From contig NZ_FNNE01000003.1 in assembly GCF_900106945.1 (NCBI RefSeq), positions 393,801 to 457,800 on the forward strand: 64,000 nt of DNA, in the 5' to 3' direction. The translations under genes were made by a program, and so were the position numbers. Of the stretch, positions 17,475-26,731 are shown piece by piece. Numbering within the stretch: position 1 is the stretch's first letter; each line of letters starts with the position of its first letter. Below the pieces are notes generated by a model, which searched no databases, was not told the DNA's origin, and was given only the letters and a program-made list of their open reading frames with translations. Source of the DNA: Marinobacter mobilis (GTDB taxonomy: Bacteria > Pseudomonadota > Gammaproteobacteria > Pseudomonadales > Oleiphilaceae).

Positions 17475-17685
17475 AAAAGCCTTGAAATCCCACGCACCGC
17501 CCCCACGTACTACGGTAGAAAATGCAGTCTGACCCTTGTTAGACTGTGCGTTCGGTTTTGTTGGTGAGCCCCGGCTCATGGCAAGGCGTTATGGTCGTTA
17601 GTCCCTCTGTTCAGTCCGACTGTTCACGATCACTTTCGATTGCACAATTACTCTTAACAGTCTTAGTGACAAGCAAGGAGATCTC

Positions 17686-18147
17686 ATGGCACAACCTCGC
17701 GTTGTAACCATCCATTACACTCTTACTAACGATCAGGGTGAAGAGCTCGATTCCTCCCGTGTAGAGGGGCGTGAGCCGCTGTCATACCTCGAAGGTGCCC
17801 AGAACATCATCAACGGTCTGGAAAGTGCGCTGAACGAGAAAGCCGCTGGCGATCAGCTCAAGGTTTCTGTTGCTCCAGCCGATGGTTACGGCGAAGTCAA
17901 CGAAGAATTGATTCAACCGGTTCCCCGCAATGCCTTTGAAGGTGTTGATACGATTGAGCCGGGCATGCAGTTCCAGGCACAGACTCCGGGCGGCCCTCAA
18001 ATCGTACGGGTTGTTGAAGTGAGCGAAGAGACTGTGACCATTGACGCGAACCATCCGCTGGCAGGTCAGACTCTGCATTTCGACGTTGAAGTTGTCGAAG
18101 TGCGCGAAGCGAGCGAGGAAGAGCAAGAGCACGGTCACGTGCACTGA
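17686..18147 (+). CDS. slyD: FKBP-type peptidyl-prolyl isomerase, SlyD-like
   Basis: A 153-residue protein with an FKBP domain interrupted by an insert-in-flap: the YLEGAQNIINGLE core, then PADGYGEVNEELIQ, then the flap at about 75-120. The C-terminal tail is short with a GHVH end rather than the long His/Cys-rich metal tail of E. coli SlyD, so metal handling for nickel enzymes is less certain. It has a strong AAGGAG ribosome site 5 nt before ATG and is followed by a clear terminator, suggesting a monocistronic, well-expressed chaperone. Confidence 0.9.
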   Translation: MAQPRVVTIHYTLTNDQGEELDSSRVEGREPLSYLEGAQNIINGLESALNEKAAGDQLKVSVAPADGYGEVNEELIQPVPRNAFEGVDTIEPGMQFQAQTPGGPQIVRVVEVSEETVTIDANHPLAGQTLHFDVEVVEVREASEEEQEHGHVH

Positions 18148-18170
18148 GCGATCCTCAGCTTCAGTAAAAG

Positions 18171-18194
18171 CGGCTCCATGTGAGCCGTTTTTTT
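18171..18194 (+). terminator. Rho-independent terminator of slyD
   Basis: CGGCTC (18171-18176), a 5-nt loop, GAGCCG (18182-18187) and seven T follow 23 nt after the slyD stop. A-rich sequence precedes the stem. This is a standard intrinsic terminator on the plus strand. Confidence 0.85.
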
Positions 18195-18200
18195 ATGCGC

Positions 18201-18225
18201 AAAAAAACGGCCCCGAAGGACCGTT
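18201..18225 (-). terminator. Rho-independent terminator of etfD
   Basis: Read on the minus strand, the stem CGGTCC / GGGCCG (one G-U pair) with a TTCG tetraloop is followed by seven U. It lies 16 nt beyond the etfD stop. Together with the slyD terminator it separates two converging genes. Confidence 0.8.
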
Positions 18226-18240
18226 TTTGGTATTCCGAAC

Positions 18241-19893
18241 TTACATGTTCGGATAGTTGGGGCCGCCGCCGCCTTCCGGAGTAACCCAGGTAATGTTCTG
18301 GGCAGGGTCCTTGATGTCGCAGGTCTTGCAGTGCACGCAGTTCTGGGCGTTGATCTGGAAGCGCTTGCCGCTACCGTCGTCCGCATCGACCACTTCGTAC
18401 ACGCCCGCCGGGCAGTATCGCTGGGCCGGCTCATCGAACTTCGGCAGGTTCTCCTGCAGCGGAATGTCCGGATTGGTCAGCTTCAGGTGAACCGGCTGAT
18501 CTTCCTCGTGGTTGGTGTTGGAAATGAACACCGAGGACAGACGATCGAAGGTCAGAGTGTTATCCGGCTTCGGATAGCTGATCTTCTTGCACTCAGACGC
18601 AGGCTTCATGGCCGCGTAGTCGGGCAGGGTATCGTGCAGGGTGATTGGCAGGCTCCGACGCAGGATGTTCTGCTCGATGAAAGCTACCGCACCGCCAACA
18701 ACGTTACCGAACTTGTGCATGGCCGGACCGAAGTTGCGCTCGTCGTAGAGCTCTTTGTACAGCCAGCTGTCCTTGAAGCGGTCAGCAAAGCTGGTGATTT
18801 CTTCGCCGCTCTTGCCTTCCTTCAGGGCTGCGAAAACAGCTTCAGCACCGAGGATGCCCGACTTCATGGCGGTGTGGGAACCCTTGATCTTGGAGAAGTT
18901 CAGGGTGCCGGCGTCACAGCCCAGCAGCAGGCCGCCCGGGAAGCTCATCTTCGGAAGGGAGTTGAAGCCGCCTTTGGTGATCGCACGCGCGCCGTAGGCT
19001 ACGCGCTTGCCACCTTCAAGGTACTTCTTGATTTCCGGGTGGTGCTTCAGGCGCTGCATTTCCTCAAACGGGCTGAGGTGAGGGTTGCTGTAGGAGAGAT
19101 CTGTAATCAGACCCACGTACACCTGGCCATTTTCAAGGTGGTAGAGGAAAGATCCACCGGTAGAGCCGGACTCGTTCAGCGGCCAGCCTGTGGTGTGAAC
19201 AACCAGACCTGGCTCGTGCTTGGCTGGGTCGATGTCCCACAGTTCCTTGATGCCGATGCCGTAATGCTGGGGATCTTTACCTTCATCCAGCTTGTACTGG
19301 CTGATCAGCTGCTTGCCAAGATGGCCGCGGCAGCCTTCAGTGAAGAGTGTGTACTTGGCGCGCAGTTCCATGCCAGGCATGTAGCTGTCTTTCTGGCTGC
19401 CATCGCGGGCAACGCCCATGTCGCCGGTGATGATGCCCTTGACCTGACCGTCTTCGACGATGGTCTCGGCAGCAGCAAAGCCCGGGTAAACTTCGACGCC
19501 CAGCGCTTCAGCCTGTTCGCCCAGCCAGCGGCAGAGGTTGCCCAGGCTGATGATGTAGTTACCGTGGTTGTGCATGTTCTTGGGCACAAACGCGTTAGGG
19601 ATCTTGGTCGCGTTTTCCGGGCCCTTGAGCAGGAAGATGTCGTCCCGGGTCACCGGCGTATTCAGCGGTGCGCCTTTTTCTTTCCAGTCCGGGAACAGCT
19701 CATTGAGGGCAGTAGGCTCAAATACGGTACCGGCCAGAATGTGGGCGCCGATTTCGGAACCTTTCTCTACAACACATACGGTCAGCTCTTCGCCGGCTTC
19801 TTGTGCCAACTGCATTACCCGGCAAGCTGCTGAAAGGCCAGCAGGCCCACCGCCGACGATCAGAACATCAAATTCCATCGATTCGCGTTCCAC
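18241..19893 (-). CDS. etfD: Electron-transfer flavoprotein:ubiquinone oxidoreductase
   Basis: A 550-residue protein. FAD motif VLIVGGGPAGLSAACR is near the N terminus, and the C-terminal ferredoxin-like domain carries the 4Fe-4S cysteines in YCPAG and NCVHCKTCDIKDP. It passes electrons from reduced ETF to ubiquinone at the inner membrane, linking acyl-CoA dehydrogenases to respiration. I start it at GTG 19893 (VERESMEFD, matching MEREYMEFD of pseudomonads), because GAGGAG lies 6 nt upstream; the in-frame ATG at 19914 would place that ribosome site inside the gene. It is divergent from etfBA with a PsrA-type palindrome between. Confidence 0.95.
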   Translation of the reverse strand: MERESMEFDVLIVGGGPAGLSAACRVMQLAQEAGEELTVCVVEKGSEIGAHILAGTVFEPTALNELFPDWKEKGAPLNTPVTRDDIFLLKGPENATKIPNAFVPKNMHNHGNYIISLGNLCRWLGEQAEALGVEVYPGFAAAETIVEDGQVKGIITGDMGVARDGSQKDSYMPGMELRAKYTLFTEGCRGHLGKQLISQYKLDEGKDPQHYGIGIKELWDIDPAKHEPGLVVHTTGWPLNESGSTGGSFLYHLENGQVYVGLITDLSYSNPHLSPFEEMQRLKHHPEIKKYLEGGKRVAYGARAITKGGFNSLPKMSFPGGLLLGCDAGTLNFSKIKGSHTAMKSGILGAEAVFAALKEGKSGEEITSFADRFKDSWLYKELYDERNFGPAMHKFGNVVGGAVAFIEQNILRRSLPITLHDTLPDYAAMKPASECKKISYPKPDNTLTFDRLSSVFISNTNHEEDQPVHLKLTNPDIPLQENLPKFDEPAQRYCPAGVYEVVDADDGSGKRFQINAQNCVHCKTCDIKDPAQNITWVTPEGGGGPNYPNM

Positions 19894-20666
19894 GTTGGTC
19901 TCCTCAAACTTCACAGTGGATATAAGGACTTCGACGCTGATCGCTCAGCCGGCCCGGCTTTTGTTCGCGCCGGTGCAACAGAGCAATCTCTGACTAAAGG
20001 CGAAGAAAAATCCTGTCTCTCTCATTTATATGGCCCGGGTCGAAACATGACCTTGGGCGTTAAGCGACCAGATTGGCCAACTCAGGGGGCGACATAATAC
20101 CGGACAACGCCGCATTAAACGACTCCCGAAGGGCAGATTTACTGACCCTATGGCCCGTAAGGATATAACAATCCAGGAATCAAACAAACGTTTGTTTGAA
20201 TTTTCCTTTCCGCTTTGGCATTGTTGGTGGGTCCAACACTTTAATGACGCCGTAGGATAACTTCGTCAGGTGTTGGGTGAGCAAAGCCTGACAGTGTATG
20301 TGCCTGCGTATTAAGGAAGGACGTGGCCGACACATTGCGCGCGCACGTGTAAAGTGAGTCGTTTTTTAGTATCGTCTCACCCGCGGTGCCCGGTCGGGAA
20401 GCCAGCGATTGACCTTTATGCGGTTCAGCTGTGTCACTGGCGACTATTGACCCGTCCGTGCTTTGCATTCAGTATTATGGCGCCCCGACAGTTAGTCAGC
20501 GCGAAAATGCTGTTTGAACGATCGACGACGGCCCCGGCACCTGTGCCCAGCCAGCCCGTCGATACGACAGGAATCAAGAATATTCCGTTTGCTGCCCCGT
20601 TGCGTGGCAGCCGGTGAGTATTTCTGATTGCGAGTCATAAACCCATCGTAGAAGAACGAGGAATCT
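19894..20666. other. Divergent regulatory region between etfD and etfBA
   Basis: This 773-base region has no convincing gene; short frames in it have no recognisable family and no ribosome sites. Its clearest element is a 20-bp perfect palindrome at 20180-20199. A possible minus-strand promoter overlaps it, with TTGTTT inside the palindrome and TATCCT 16 nt further. Possible plus-strand promoter elements (TTGGCA near 20215) lie just beyond. The remaining 460 bases before etfB look like an unusually long 5' leader with no structure I can assign. Confidence 0.6.
20180..20199. promoter_or_regulatory. 20-bp perfect palindrome, probable PsrA operator
   Basis: TCAAACAAACGTTTGTTTGA is identical to its own reverse complement and contains CAAAC-N4-GTTTG, the PsrA consensus. 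PsrA is a TetR repressor released by long-chain fatty acids that controls beta-oxidation and etf genes in pseudomonads. The site's position between etfD and etfBA fits that regulon. The regulator itself is not in this window. Confidence 0.78.
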
Positions 20667-21416
20667 ATGAAGGTTCTGGTCGCTGTAAAACGAGTTATCG
20701 ACTACAACGTAAAGGTGCGCGTCAAGCCGGACAACACCGGCGTTGATCTTGCCAATGTCAAAATGGCGATGAACCCTTTCTGCGAAATCGCTGTTGAAGA
20801 AGCGGTTCGTCTCAAAGAGAAAGGCGTCGCGAGCGAAATCGTCGTGGTTTCCATTGGTCCTAAAACTGCCCAGGAGCAAATTCGTACTGCTCTGGCTCTG
20901 GGTGCTGACCGTGGTATCCACATCGAAACAGATGAAGAGGTTCAATCTCTCGAAGCGGCCAAGCTGCTCAAGTCTGTTGTCGAAAAGGAAGAGCCGAAGC
21001 TGGTTATCCTTGGCAAGCAGTCCATCGATTCCGACAACAACCAGACTGGCCAGATGCTGGCAGCACTGACCGGTATGGGTCAGGGCACCTTCGCTTCTGA
21101 AGTGGTTGTTGAAGGCGACAAGGTAAACGTAACCCGTGAGGTTGACGGCGGTCTGATGACTGTTGGCCTGAACCTGCCTGCGGTTGTGACTACCGACCTT
21201 CGTCTGAACGAGCCTCGTTACGCTTCTCTGCCGAACATCATGAAGGCTAAGAAAAAGCCGCTCGAGTCTATCAGCCCGGCCGATCTGGGTGTTGATATTG
21301 CACCGCGCCTGTCCACCCTGAAAGTTGAAGCACCGGCTGCACGCCAGGCGGGCATCAAGGTGGCTGACGTTGCGGAGCTGGTTGCTAAACTGAAGAACGA
21401 AGCGAAGGTGATCTAA
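20667..21416 (+). CDS. etfB: Electron transfer flavoprotein subunit beta
   Basis: A 249-residue protein beginning [16 protein letters not shown] like all EtfB. The [11 protein letters not shown] and [18 protein letters not shown] blocks bind AMP and contact the alpha subunit. EtfA/EtfB carry electrons from acyl-CoA and other dehydrogenases to ETF-QO. GAGGA lies 5 nt before ATG and the stop directly abuts the etfA start. Codon use is strongly biased to preferred codons, suggesting high expression. Confidence 0.97.
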   Translation: MKVLVAVKRVIDYNVKVRVKPDNTGVDLANVKMAMNPFCEIAVEEAVRLKEKGVASEIVVVSIGPKTAQEQIRTALALGADRGIHIETDEEVQSLEAAKLLKSVVEKEEPKLVILGKQSIDSDNNQTGQMLAALTGMGQGTFASEVVVEGDKVNVTREVDGGLMTVGLNLPAVVTTDLRLNEPRYASLPNIMKAKKKPLESISPADLGVDIAPRLSTLKVEAPAARQAGIKVADVAELVAKLKNEAKVI

Positions 21417-22358
21417 ATGAGCATCCTTGTCATTGCTGAACACGACAACAGCAGCCTGAAGCAGGCCACTCAGAGCGTAGTTACCGCGGCCAAGGCCATC
21501 GGTGGCGACGTCGACGTACTGGTTGCAGGCGAAGGTTGTGGCGCAGTTGCTGAAGCTGCCGCAAAAATCGAAGGCGTTAGCAAGGTTCTGGTAGCTGACA
21601 ACGCTGCCTACGGTCACTTCCTGGCTGAGAACCTGTCTGAGCTGGTTGCTGAAGCCGGTAAAGGCTACAGCCACATTCTGGCTGCTGCCGGCACCACTGG
21701 CAAAGACTTCCTGCCGCGCGTTGCCGCACTGCTGGACGTTGCCCAGATTTCCGACATCATCCGCGTTGAATCCGAAGATACCTTCGTTCGTCCGATCTAT
21801 GCCGGTAACGCGATCGCGACCGTCAAGAGCAGCGACAGCATCAAGGTCATCACCGTTCGTCCGACTGCGTTTGATGCAGCGGCTGCTGAAGGTGGCTCTG
21901 CCGCTGTTGAAGCCCTGGACATCGTGAAGGACGCAGGTCTGTCCACCTTCGTTGGTGAAGAGAAGGCCGTGTCTGATCGTCCTGATCTGGCCAGCGCCGG
22001 TATCGTTATTTCCGGTGGTCGTGGCATGCAGAACGGCGACAACTTCAAAATGCTGGAGCAGGTTGCTGACGTACTGGGCGCAGCGGTTGGCGCTTCCCGC
22101 GCTGCTGTTGACGCTGGTTTCGTACCGAACGACATGCAGGTTGGTCAGACCGGTAAAATCGTTGCTCCGCAGCTGTACATCGCTGTTGGTATCTCCGGTG
22201 CCATCCAGCACCTCGCGGGTATGTCTGACTCCAAGGTGATCGTTGCGATCAACAAGGATGAAGAAGCCCCGATCTTCCAGGTTGCCGATTACGGCCTGGT
22301 CGCGGATCTGTTCGAAGCAGTTCCGCAGCTGGAAGAAGAGCTGAAGAAAGTCATCTAA
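21417..22358 (+). CDS. etfA: Electron transfer flavoprotein subunit alpha
   Basis: A 313-residue protein of standard EtfA length. The C-terminal FAD-binding domain shows [27 protein letters not shown] and the [10 protein letters not shown] block. It forms the heterodimer with EtfB, whose gene ends at the preceding base. Expression is likely derepressed by fatty acids via the upstream palindrome. It is followed by a strong terminator 19 nt downstream. Confidence 0.97.
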   Translation: MSILVIAEHDNSSLKQATQSVVTAAKAIGGDVDVLVAGEGCGAVAEAAAKIEGVSKVLVADNAAYGHFLAENLSELVAEAGKGYSHILAAAGTTGKDFLPRVAALLDVAQISDIIRVESEDTFVRPIYAGNAIATVKSSDSIKVITVRPTAFDAAAAEGGSAAVEALDIVKDAGLSTFVGEEKAVSDRPDLASAGIVISGGRGMQNGDNFKMLEQVADVLGAAVGASRAAVDAGFVPNDMQVGQTGKIVAPQLYIAVGISGAIQHLAGMSDSKVIVAINKDEEAPIFQVADYGLVADLFEAVPQLEEELKKVI

Positions 22359-22377
22359 GACTGACTTCATCGAAAAA

Positions 22378-22402
22378 GGGTGCCTTAGGGCACCCTTTTT
22401 TG
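22378..22402 (+). terminator. Rho-independent terminator of etfBA
   Basis: GGGTGCC (22378-22384), loop TTAG, GGCACCC (22389-22395) and a run of T follow the etfA stop. A matching A-run precedes the stem, so the hairpin may also work for minus-strand transcription. Confidence 0.88.
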
Positions 22403-22432
22403 TCCGTGGCAGACAGAATTTAAAGCGAGCGT

Positions 22433-22888
22433 TCAGTCAGGCTTGTTCTCGCCCTTGCGGTCTTTCGGGCCAGCCTGCCGTTCGGAAATTATGTCAGCTA
22501 CTACGTGCAGAGCCCGGTTAGTGGTGCGCACAGCCTTATAGAAGGTGCGGGTTGATTCATCGTGAACCTCCCTCGCTTTCTTCGCTTTTGCCTTTAACTC
22601 TTCGGAGCGGGAATAGCGATCAACCAGATCAAACGTTACGCCGGTAATGGTTCGGTGAATAGCCTCTACCGCGGTGGTGCCTTCGCGAACAGAGTCCTCC
22701 ATCAGGGTTTTGCGGTTTCGGAGCTCCAGACGATCCATGCGTCGCTTCTGGACGTCATTGGCCCGTCGCGCCTGGATAGCCAGGTATCTGCGCATAGCCA
22801 GCTGGTTCTGATAGAAAGTCAAAACGGATGCCCCAAGCAAGCCTGCACAGGCGAGTGAGAGCAGGGCGACTGCGATGTTCGTTATCAT
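22433..22888 (-). CDS. Small membrane-anchored coiled-coil protein, unknown
   Basis: A 151-residue protein: one N-terminal membrane segment (about residues 4-24) followed by a highly charged, helical cytoplasmic part with many R/K/E residues, probably a coiled coil. I do not recognise a family. The ATG at 22888 has GAGG 8 nt upstream. It follows another short membrane-anchored gene by 9 nt, so the two are probably one operon and may form a complex. Confidence 0.7.
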   Translation of the reverse strand: MITNIAVALLSLACAGLLGASVLTFYQNQLAMRRYLAIQARRANDVQKRRMDRLELRNRKTLMEDSVREGTTAVEAIHRTITGVTFDLVDRYSRSEELKAKAKKAREVHDESTRTFYKAVRTTNRALHVVADIISERQAGPKDRKGENKPD

Positions 22889-22897
22889 CGTCAAACC

Positions 22898-23227
22898 TCA
22901 CCGGTATTCAATTTTCATTTCAACGTCGATTTCCCGCTGCTCCATTTCCTGAGCGACCTCCTGCATGACCCGCTGGTACACCATCTTGGTGACCATCACC
23001 GGGAGGCGATCCGCGACCACACGGGCGGAGCGGGACTCCCGCTTCGCAACAAGAATGGGGTCCAGTACTTTTACGGTCAGCATCATCTCGGGCTCAAAGT
23101 CCCGAAATCGATTGTTTTCCTGCTCCAGGGCCTCAGCCAGGGCCTTTTGGTGTTGAAGCAATGCCCAATACAGATAGCCGCTGACACCCGTTAGAACCAG
23201 AAGCGCAATAATTGCCAGATAAACCAC
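22898..23227 (-). CDS. Small membrane-anchored protein, unknown
   Basis: A 109-residue protein with an N-terminal membrane segment (residues 2-22), then a short helix and a mixed alpha/beta part rich in V, E and R. The start is GTG 23227 with AGAGGG 8 nt upstream. No family recognised. Operon partner of the next small membrane protein. Confidence 0.68.
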   Translation of the reverse strand: MVYLAIIALLVLTGVSGYLYWALLQHQKALAEALEQENNRFRDFEPEMMLTVKVLDPILVAKRESRSARVVADRLPVMVTKMVYQRVMQEVAQEMEQREIDVEMKIEYR

Positions 23228-23417
23228 GTTATTTCCCTCTATGCACCAGGAATGAATCTGTATTTACCAAGTGTGCAGCAGTGGGGCAGCGAATCGATTG
23301 GCCGTTGAGACAGCGGGTTGTGCGGAAAGATGTTAGTTTGGGCCAACTGCAAACAGTTGCACACCGGTCAGATTCCACTCACACTCTACGAAGTCTGGCC
23401 GGATAAAAAGGACTGTC

Positions 23418-23831
23418 ATGATTTGGCTAAAAGCATTTGTAAGCGGATTTCTTGCAACCCTCATTTTCCACCAGGGACTCTTCACGCTTCTTCACCTGGC
23501 TGGCGCGGTACCGGTTGAACCGTTCAATTTTGATGCTGTACCTCCCTTTGGAATTCCTTCGGTCGTCTCTCTGTCGCTGTTCGGCGGGCTTTGGGGGATG
23601 CTGCTGTGGGCATTGTTGCGCCAGGTTCGCGGCTTCGGATTCTGGGCGCTCGCGATAGTGGTGGGCGCCATTGCGCCCACGGCCGTCGCAATGCTGGTTG
23701 TATTCCCTCTGAAGGGGCTCGAAGTCACCCAGACAACCTGGCTTGGCGGGCTGTTACTGAATGCCTTCTGGGGGCTGGGTGTCGCTCTATTTATGACCAT
23801 CATGGGCACAGCAAAAGACAAAATTAACTAA
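23418..23831 (+). CDS. Four-helix inner-membrane protein, unknown
   Basis: A 137-residue protein with about four hydrophobic helices (roughly 5-28, 48-68, 72-95, 107-128) and very few charges. No catalytic motif is seen. It lies 15 nt upstream of a saccharopine-dehydrogenase-like gene on the same strand, so co-transcription is likely. GGA 5 nt before ATG supports the start. Confidence 0.72.
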   Translation: MIWLKAFVSGFLATLIFHQGLFTLLHLAGAVPVEPFNFDAVPPFGIPSVVSLSLFGGLWGMLLWALLRQVRGFGFWALAIVVGAIAPTAVAMLVVFPLKGLEVTQTTWLGGLLLNAFWGLGVALFMTIMGTAKDKIN

Positions 23832-23846
23832 TAACAGGGATTATCC

Positions 23847-25073
23847 ATGGAACATCGTGAATACGATCTGGTGGTGTTTGGTGCAACCAGTTTCGTTGGG
23901 AAGATACTGTGTCGTTATCTTGTGGATCAGTACGGCACAGGTGCCGATCTTAAATGGGCGATTGCCGGTCGATCCGAAGCTAAGCTTGGCGCGCTGAAGC
24001 GTGAGTTGGGTGAGGCTGCTCTGCCGATGATTGTGGCAGACGCAGATGATATCGCCGGACTTAACGCCATGTGTCTGCAAACCCGTGTTGTGATTTCCAC
24101 CGTAGGTCCTTACGCCCTGTTCGGTGAGACACTGGTTCAGGCGTGCGTGCAAACCGGAACTGACTACTGCGACCTTACCGGTGAAGTGCAGTGGATCCGA
24201 CAGATGATCGTTCGGTACGAGGATCAGGCTCGGTCAAGCGGCGCCCGAATAGTGCACTGCTGTGGTTTCGACTCCATTCCGTCCGACTTGGGCGTATGGT
24301 TTCTGCAGAACGAAGCGACCAAGGACTTCGGTGAGCCCTGCAACCAGGTCAGCATGAGGGTCAAGGCTGCGCGTGGCGGGCTCTCCGGCGGCACCGTCGC
24401 CAGCCTGATCAACGTCACCAAAGAAGCGGCAAGCAACCCGCAGTTACGCAAGGAGCTGGCAAATCCCTTCTCTCTGGCCCCGGCGGGACACAAGTCGAGC
24501 AAGCGGCAGCCGAATGTAAAGGGCGCCCAGTACGACCCTGACTTCGGTGTTTGGCTCGCACCGTTCATGATGGCTCCCATCAACGTGCGGATTGTTCACC
24601 GCTCCAATGCGCTACAGGGGACACCCTACGGTCAGGAATTCCTGTACGACGAGGCGATGATGACGGGCAAGGGCCTGAAAGGGCGACTGGCGGCACTCGG
24701 CATTACTGCCGGATTGGGTGGTTTCATTGCCGGGGCAGCGATAAAGCCGACCCGCTGGATACTGGAACGATTTGTGGTGCCGAAGCCTGGGGAAGGTCCT
24801 AGCCCTGAATCCCAGAAAAGCGGGTTCTACGATCTTCGTTTTATCGGTCAAACTGCCGACGGCAGGACCCTCCGTACAAAAGTTACCGGTGATCGTGACC
24901 CAGGCTATGGCTCAACCGCCAAGATGCTGGGCGAAGCCGGCGTTTGCCTGGCGCGGGATGTTCGCAACACGGATCGGGCAGGGGGTTTCTGGACGCCAGC
25001 TTCAATCTTTGGCGAAACACTGGTTGAGCGCCTGAAAACCAATGCCGGCCTGACCTTCGATCGTATCGACTAA
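23847..25073 (+). CDS. Saccharopine dehydrogenase-like NADP-binding oxidoreductase (trans-acting enoyl reductase type)
   Basis: A 408-residue protein. The N-terminal Rossmann fold has DLVVFGATSFVGK (about 7-19) and AIAGRSEAKL with an arginine suggesting NADP(H). Blocks VVISTVGPYALFGE and HCCGFDSIPSDLG are typical of the group related to mycobacterial trans-acting enoyl reductases rather than lysine metabolism. The substrate is probably a lipid or polyketide-like acyl chain (inferred). A second member of the family occurs at 57267-58346. Confidence 0.84.
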   Translation: MEHREYDLVVFGATSFVGKILCRYLVDQYGTGADLKWAIAGRSEAKLGALKRELGEAALPMIVADADDIAGLNAMCLQTRVVISTVGPYALFGETLVQACVQTGTDYCDLTGEVQWIRQMIVRYEDQARSSGARIVHCCGFDSIPSDLGVWFLQNEATKDFGEPCNQVSMRVKAARGGLSGGTVASLINVTKEAASNPQLRKELANPFSLAPAGHKSSKRQPNVKGAQYDPDFGVWLAPFMMAPINVRIVHRSNALQGTPYGQEFLYDEAMMTGKGLKGRLAALGITAGLGGFIAGAAIKPTRWILERFVVPKPGEGPSPESQKSGFYDLRFIGQTADGRTLRTKVTGDRDPGYGSTAKMLGEAGVCLARDVRNTDRAGGFWTPASIFGETLVERLKTNAGLTFDRID

Positions 25074-25075
25074 GC

Positions 25076-26731
25076 CTATATGCCCTGGGGTGGACTAAGC
25101 TCGACCAACCGGTCCGTCCCAGGCAGAGCGCTGGCATCATGCGCCAGCACCAACACAGCCTTGTCCGCAAGCAGATCACGCATCTTTCCTGAGATGACCC
25201 GCGCCGTTGGCGCATCTACACCGGTGAAGGGCTCGTCGAGAATGGTGAGTGGGGCCTCCCGAAGCAGGGTGCGGGCCAGGACTATCCTGCGGGCCTCACC
25301 CCCGGACAGCTGACTGCCAATGCCACCAAGCCAGCCGTCCAGCTGCCCTGGCAACTGCATGATCCGCTCGGTGAGCTGCACAACCTCCAACATTTGCCAC
25401 AGCAGGTGGTCATCGATCATCCGGCCGTCAGGAATCAGGTTGTTGCGAACCGTATTGTTGAACAGAACCGTCCGTTGCTGAAGGTATGCCATTCTCGAGA
25501 GTGAAGCTGACCGCTCAACCGAGCCCTGGTCTGGCGTAATCAGTCCCGCGGCGAGGTCTGCGAGAGTGGACTTTCCGCAGCCGGATACCCCGGTGATCCC
25601 AAGCCATTCACCTGACCGCACCTCTAGCCGGGGCACCTCCAGAATGACCACATGTTCGCTGGACCGGACGGTTACGTTGCTAAAGCACATAAGCGCATCG
25701 TGACTCAGTGGTTCCTGCTGCGCCCCCGGCGGATCCATTGGTGGATTGGCGCCAGGGCCATGAGCGAGAAGACTGAGTCGCCGGGCTGCAGCCTGGGTAC
25801 TGCCAAGAACGCCGAAGGCATCCGGAAGCACTGTGTAGACCTCGACCATCGCCAGAAGCATCAACGGATACAACACCACTACCGGCCCACTGAGTTGTGC
25901 GGACTCATACAGACCCAAACCAAGCCATAATGCGGTGATCACCGCTAGGTTAATGCATACGCCTGCCAATGCCCGATGCCAGACCGTGTTTCTCTCCATC
26001 CGGCTCTGCTCACTGGCAGACTGGGCTGAACGTCTGGCCAGATCATTGTGAGACTGGAGCAATACCCCAGCGGCGGTAAGTTCGGCTTGCCCCAGCAACT
26101 GATCAATCACTCGCTCGCGCAGCTCATTCTGGGCAGCAATCCGGCGATGAGCGGTTGCGCGGTTTCGCCAGTGCAGAAGCACCGTGGATATCAGCAGTGC
26201 TGCACCAAGTAGGACCCCCGTCGCCAGCGCGAGTTGAGCGGAATAACCGAGCCAGGCGACGAGCACGAGCGCGGCCGTCAGCCCGAGCCCGAGCGCCGTA
26301 GGGGCAATCAGCCGGAGATAGAGCGTATCCATGGCATCGAGATCGGAGGTAAGCCGGCTGAGCCAGTCTGCACTCTTGATACGCTGGCGCTGACTTCCCG
26401 GTTGCGACGCCAGGTTACGGAATAGCCTGACTCTGAGCAGCGCAAGCAGGCGCAGCACGGTGTCGTGGTTATAGACCCGCTCAAGGTAACGACCGACAGT
26501 GCGGGTAACGGCGAACAGCCGAATGCCGCCACCAGGCACGTAGATGTTAAGCGTCGCCGGGAGCCCCGCAGCCAGTAGCAGGCCGGCCACTGCGGTGGCG
26601 GTAATAAACCACCCTGACAACGCCAGGAGCCCGAGCCCTGAGAGTAACGTCAGCAGTATTAGGAGGGCGCCGATCAGGAGCCGGCGTCGCTCTGAGAAGA
26701 TCAGCTTCAGCCAGGGCAAAAGGTCAGCCAT
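25076..26731 (-). CDS. cydC: Cysteine/glutathione ABC exporter subunit CydC
   Basis: A 551-residue fused transmembrane-ATPase half-transporter: six membrane helices in residues 15-300, then an ABC domain with Walker A GVSGCGKST, signature LSGGEARR and Walker B LTILDEP. CydDC exports cysteine and glutathione to the periplasm and is needed for assembly of bd-type oxidases. It overlaps cydD by 8 nt and completes the cioAB-cydDC operon. It ends 2 nt from the stop of a converging gene. Confidence 0.93.
   Translation of the reverse strand: MADLLPWLKLIFSERRRLLIGALLILLTLLSGLGLLALSGWFITATAVAGLLLAAGLPATLNIYVPGGGIRLFAVTRTVGRYLERVYNHDTVLRLLALLRVRLFRNLASQPGSQRQRIKSADWLSRLTSDLDAMDTLYLRLIAPTALGLGLTAALVLVAWLGYSAQLALATGVLLGAALLISTVLLHWRNRATAHRRIAAQNELRERVIDQLLGQAELTAAGVLLQSHNDLARRSAQSASEQSRMERNTVWHRALAGVCINLAVITALWLGLGLYESAQLSGPVVVLYPLMLLAMVEVYTVLPDAFGVLGSTQAAARRLSLLAHGPGANPPMDPPGAQQEPLSHDALMCFSNVTVRSSEHVVILEVPRLEVRSGEWLGITGVSGCGKSTLADLAAGLITPDQGSVERSASLSRMAYLQQRTVLFNNTVRNNLIPDGRMIDDHLLWQMLEVVQLTERIMQLPGQLDGWLGGIGSQLSGGEARRIVLARTLLREAPLTILDEPFTGVDAPTARVISGKMRDLLADKAVLVLAHDASALPGTDRLVELSPPQGI

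Noticed and set aside
17524..17545. CAGTCT/AGACTG hairpin upstream of slyD
   Set aside because: Only six base pairs with a 10-nt loop and no T-run; too weak to call a terminator or riboswitch.
18331..19833. A 500-codon open frame antisense to etfD
   Set aside because: Shadow of etfD caused by high GC at third positions; no domain, no ribosome site.
20241..20617. Two short frames in the etfD-etfB gap
   Set aside because: No start signals and no plausible protein character; more likely untranslated leader.
20574..22370. A 598-codon open frame antisense to etfBA
   Set aside because: It mirrors the codon bias of the highly expressed etf genes, has no family resemblance, and lies opposite two certain genes.
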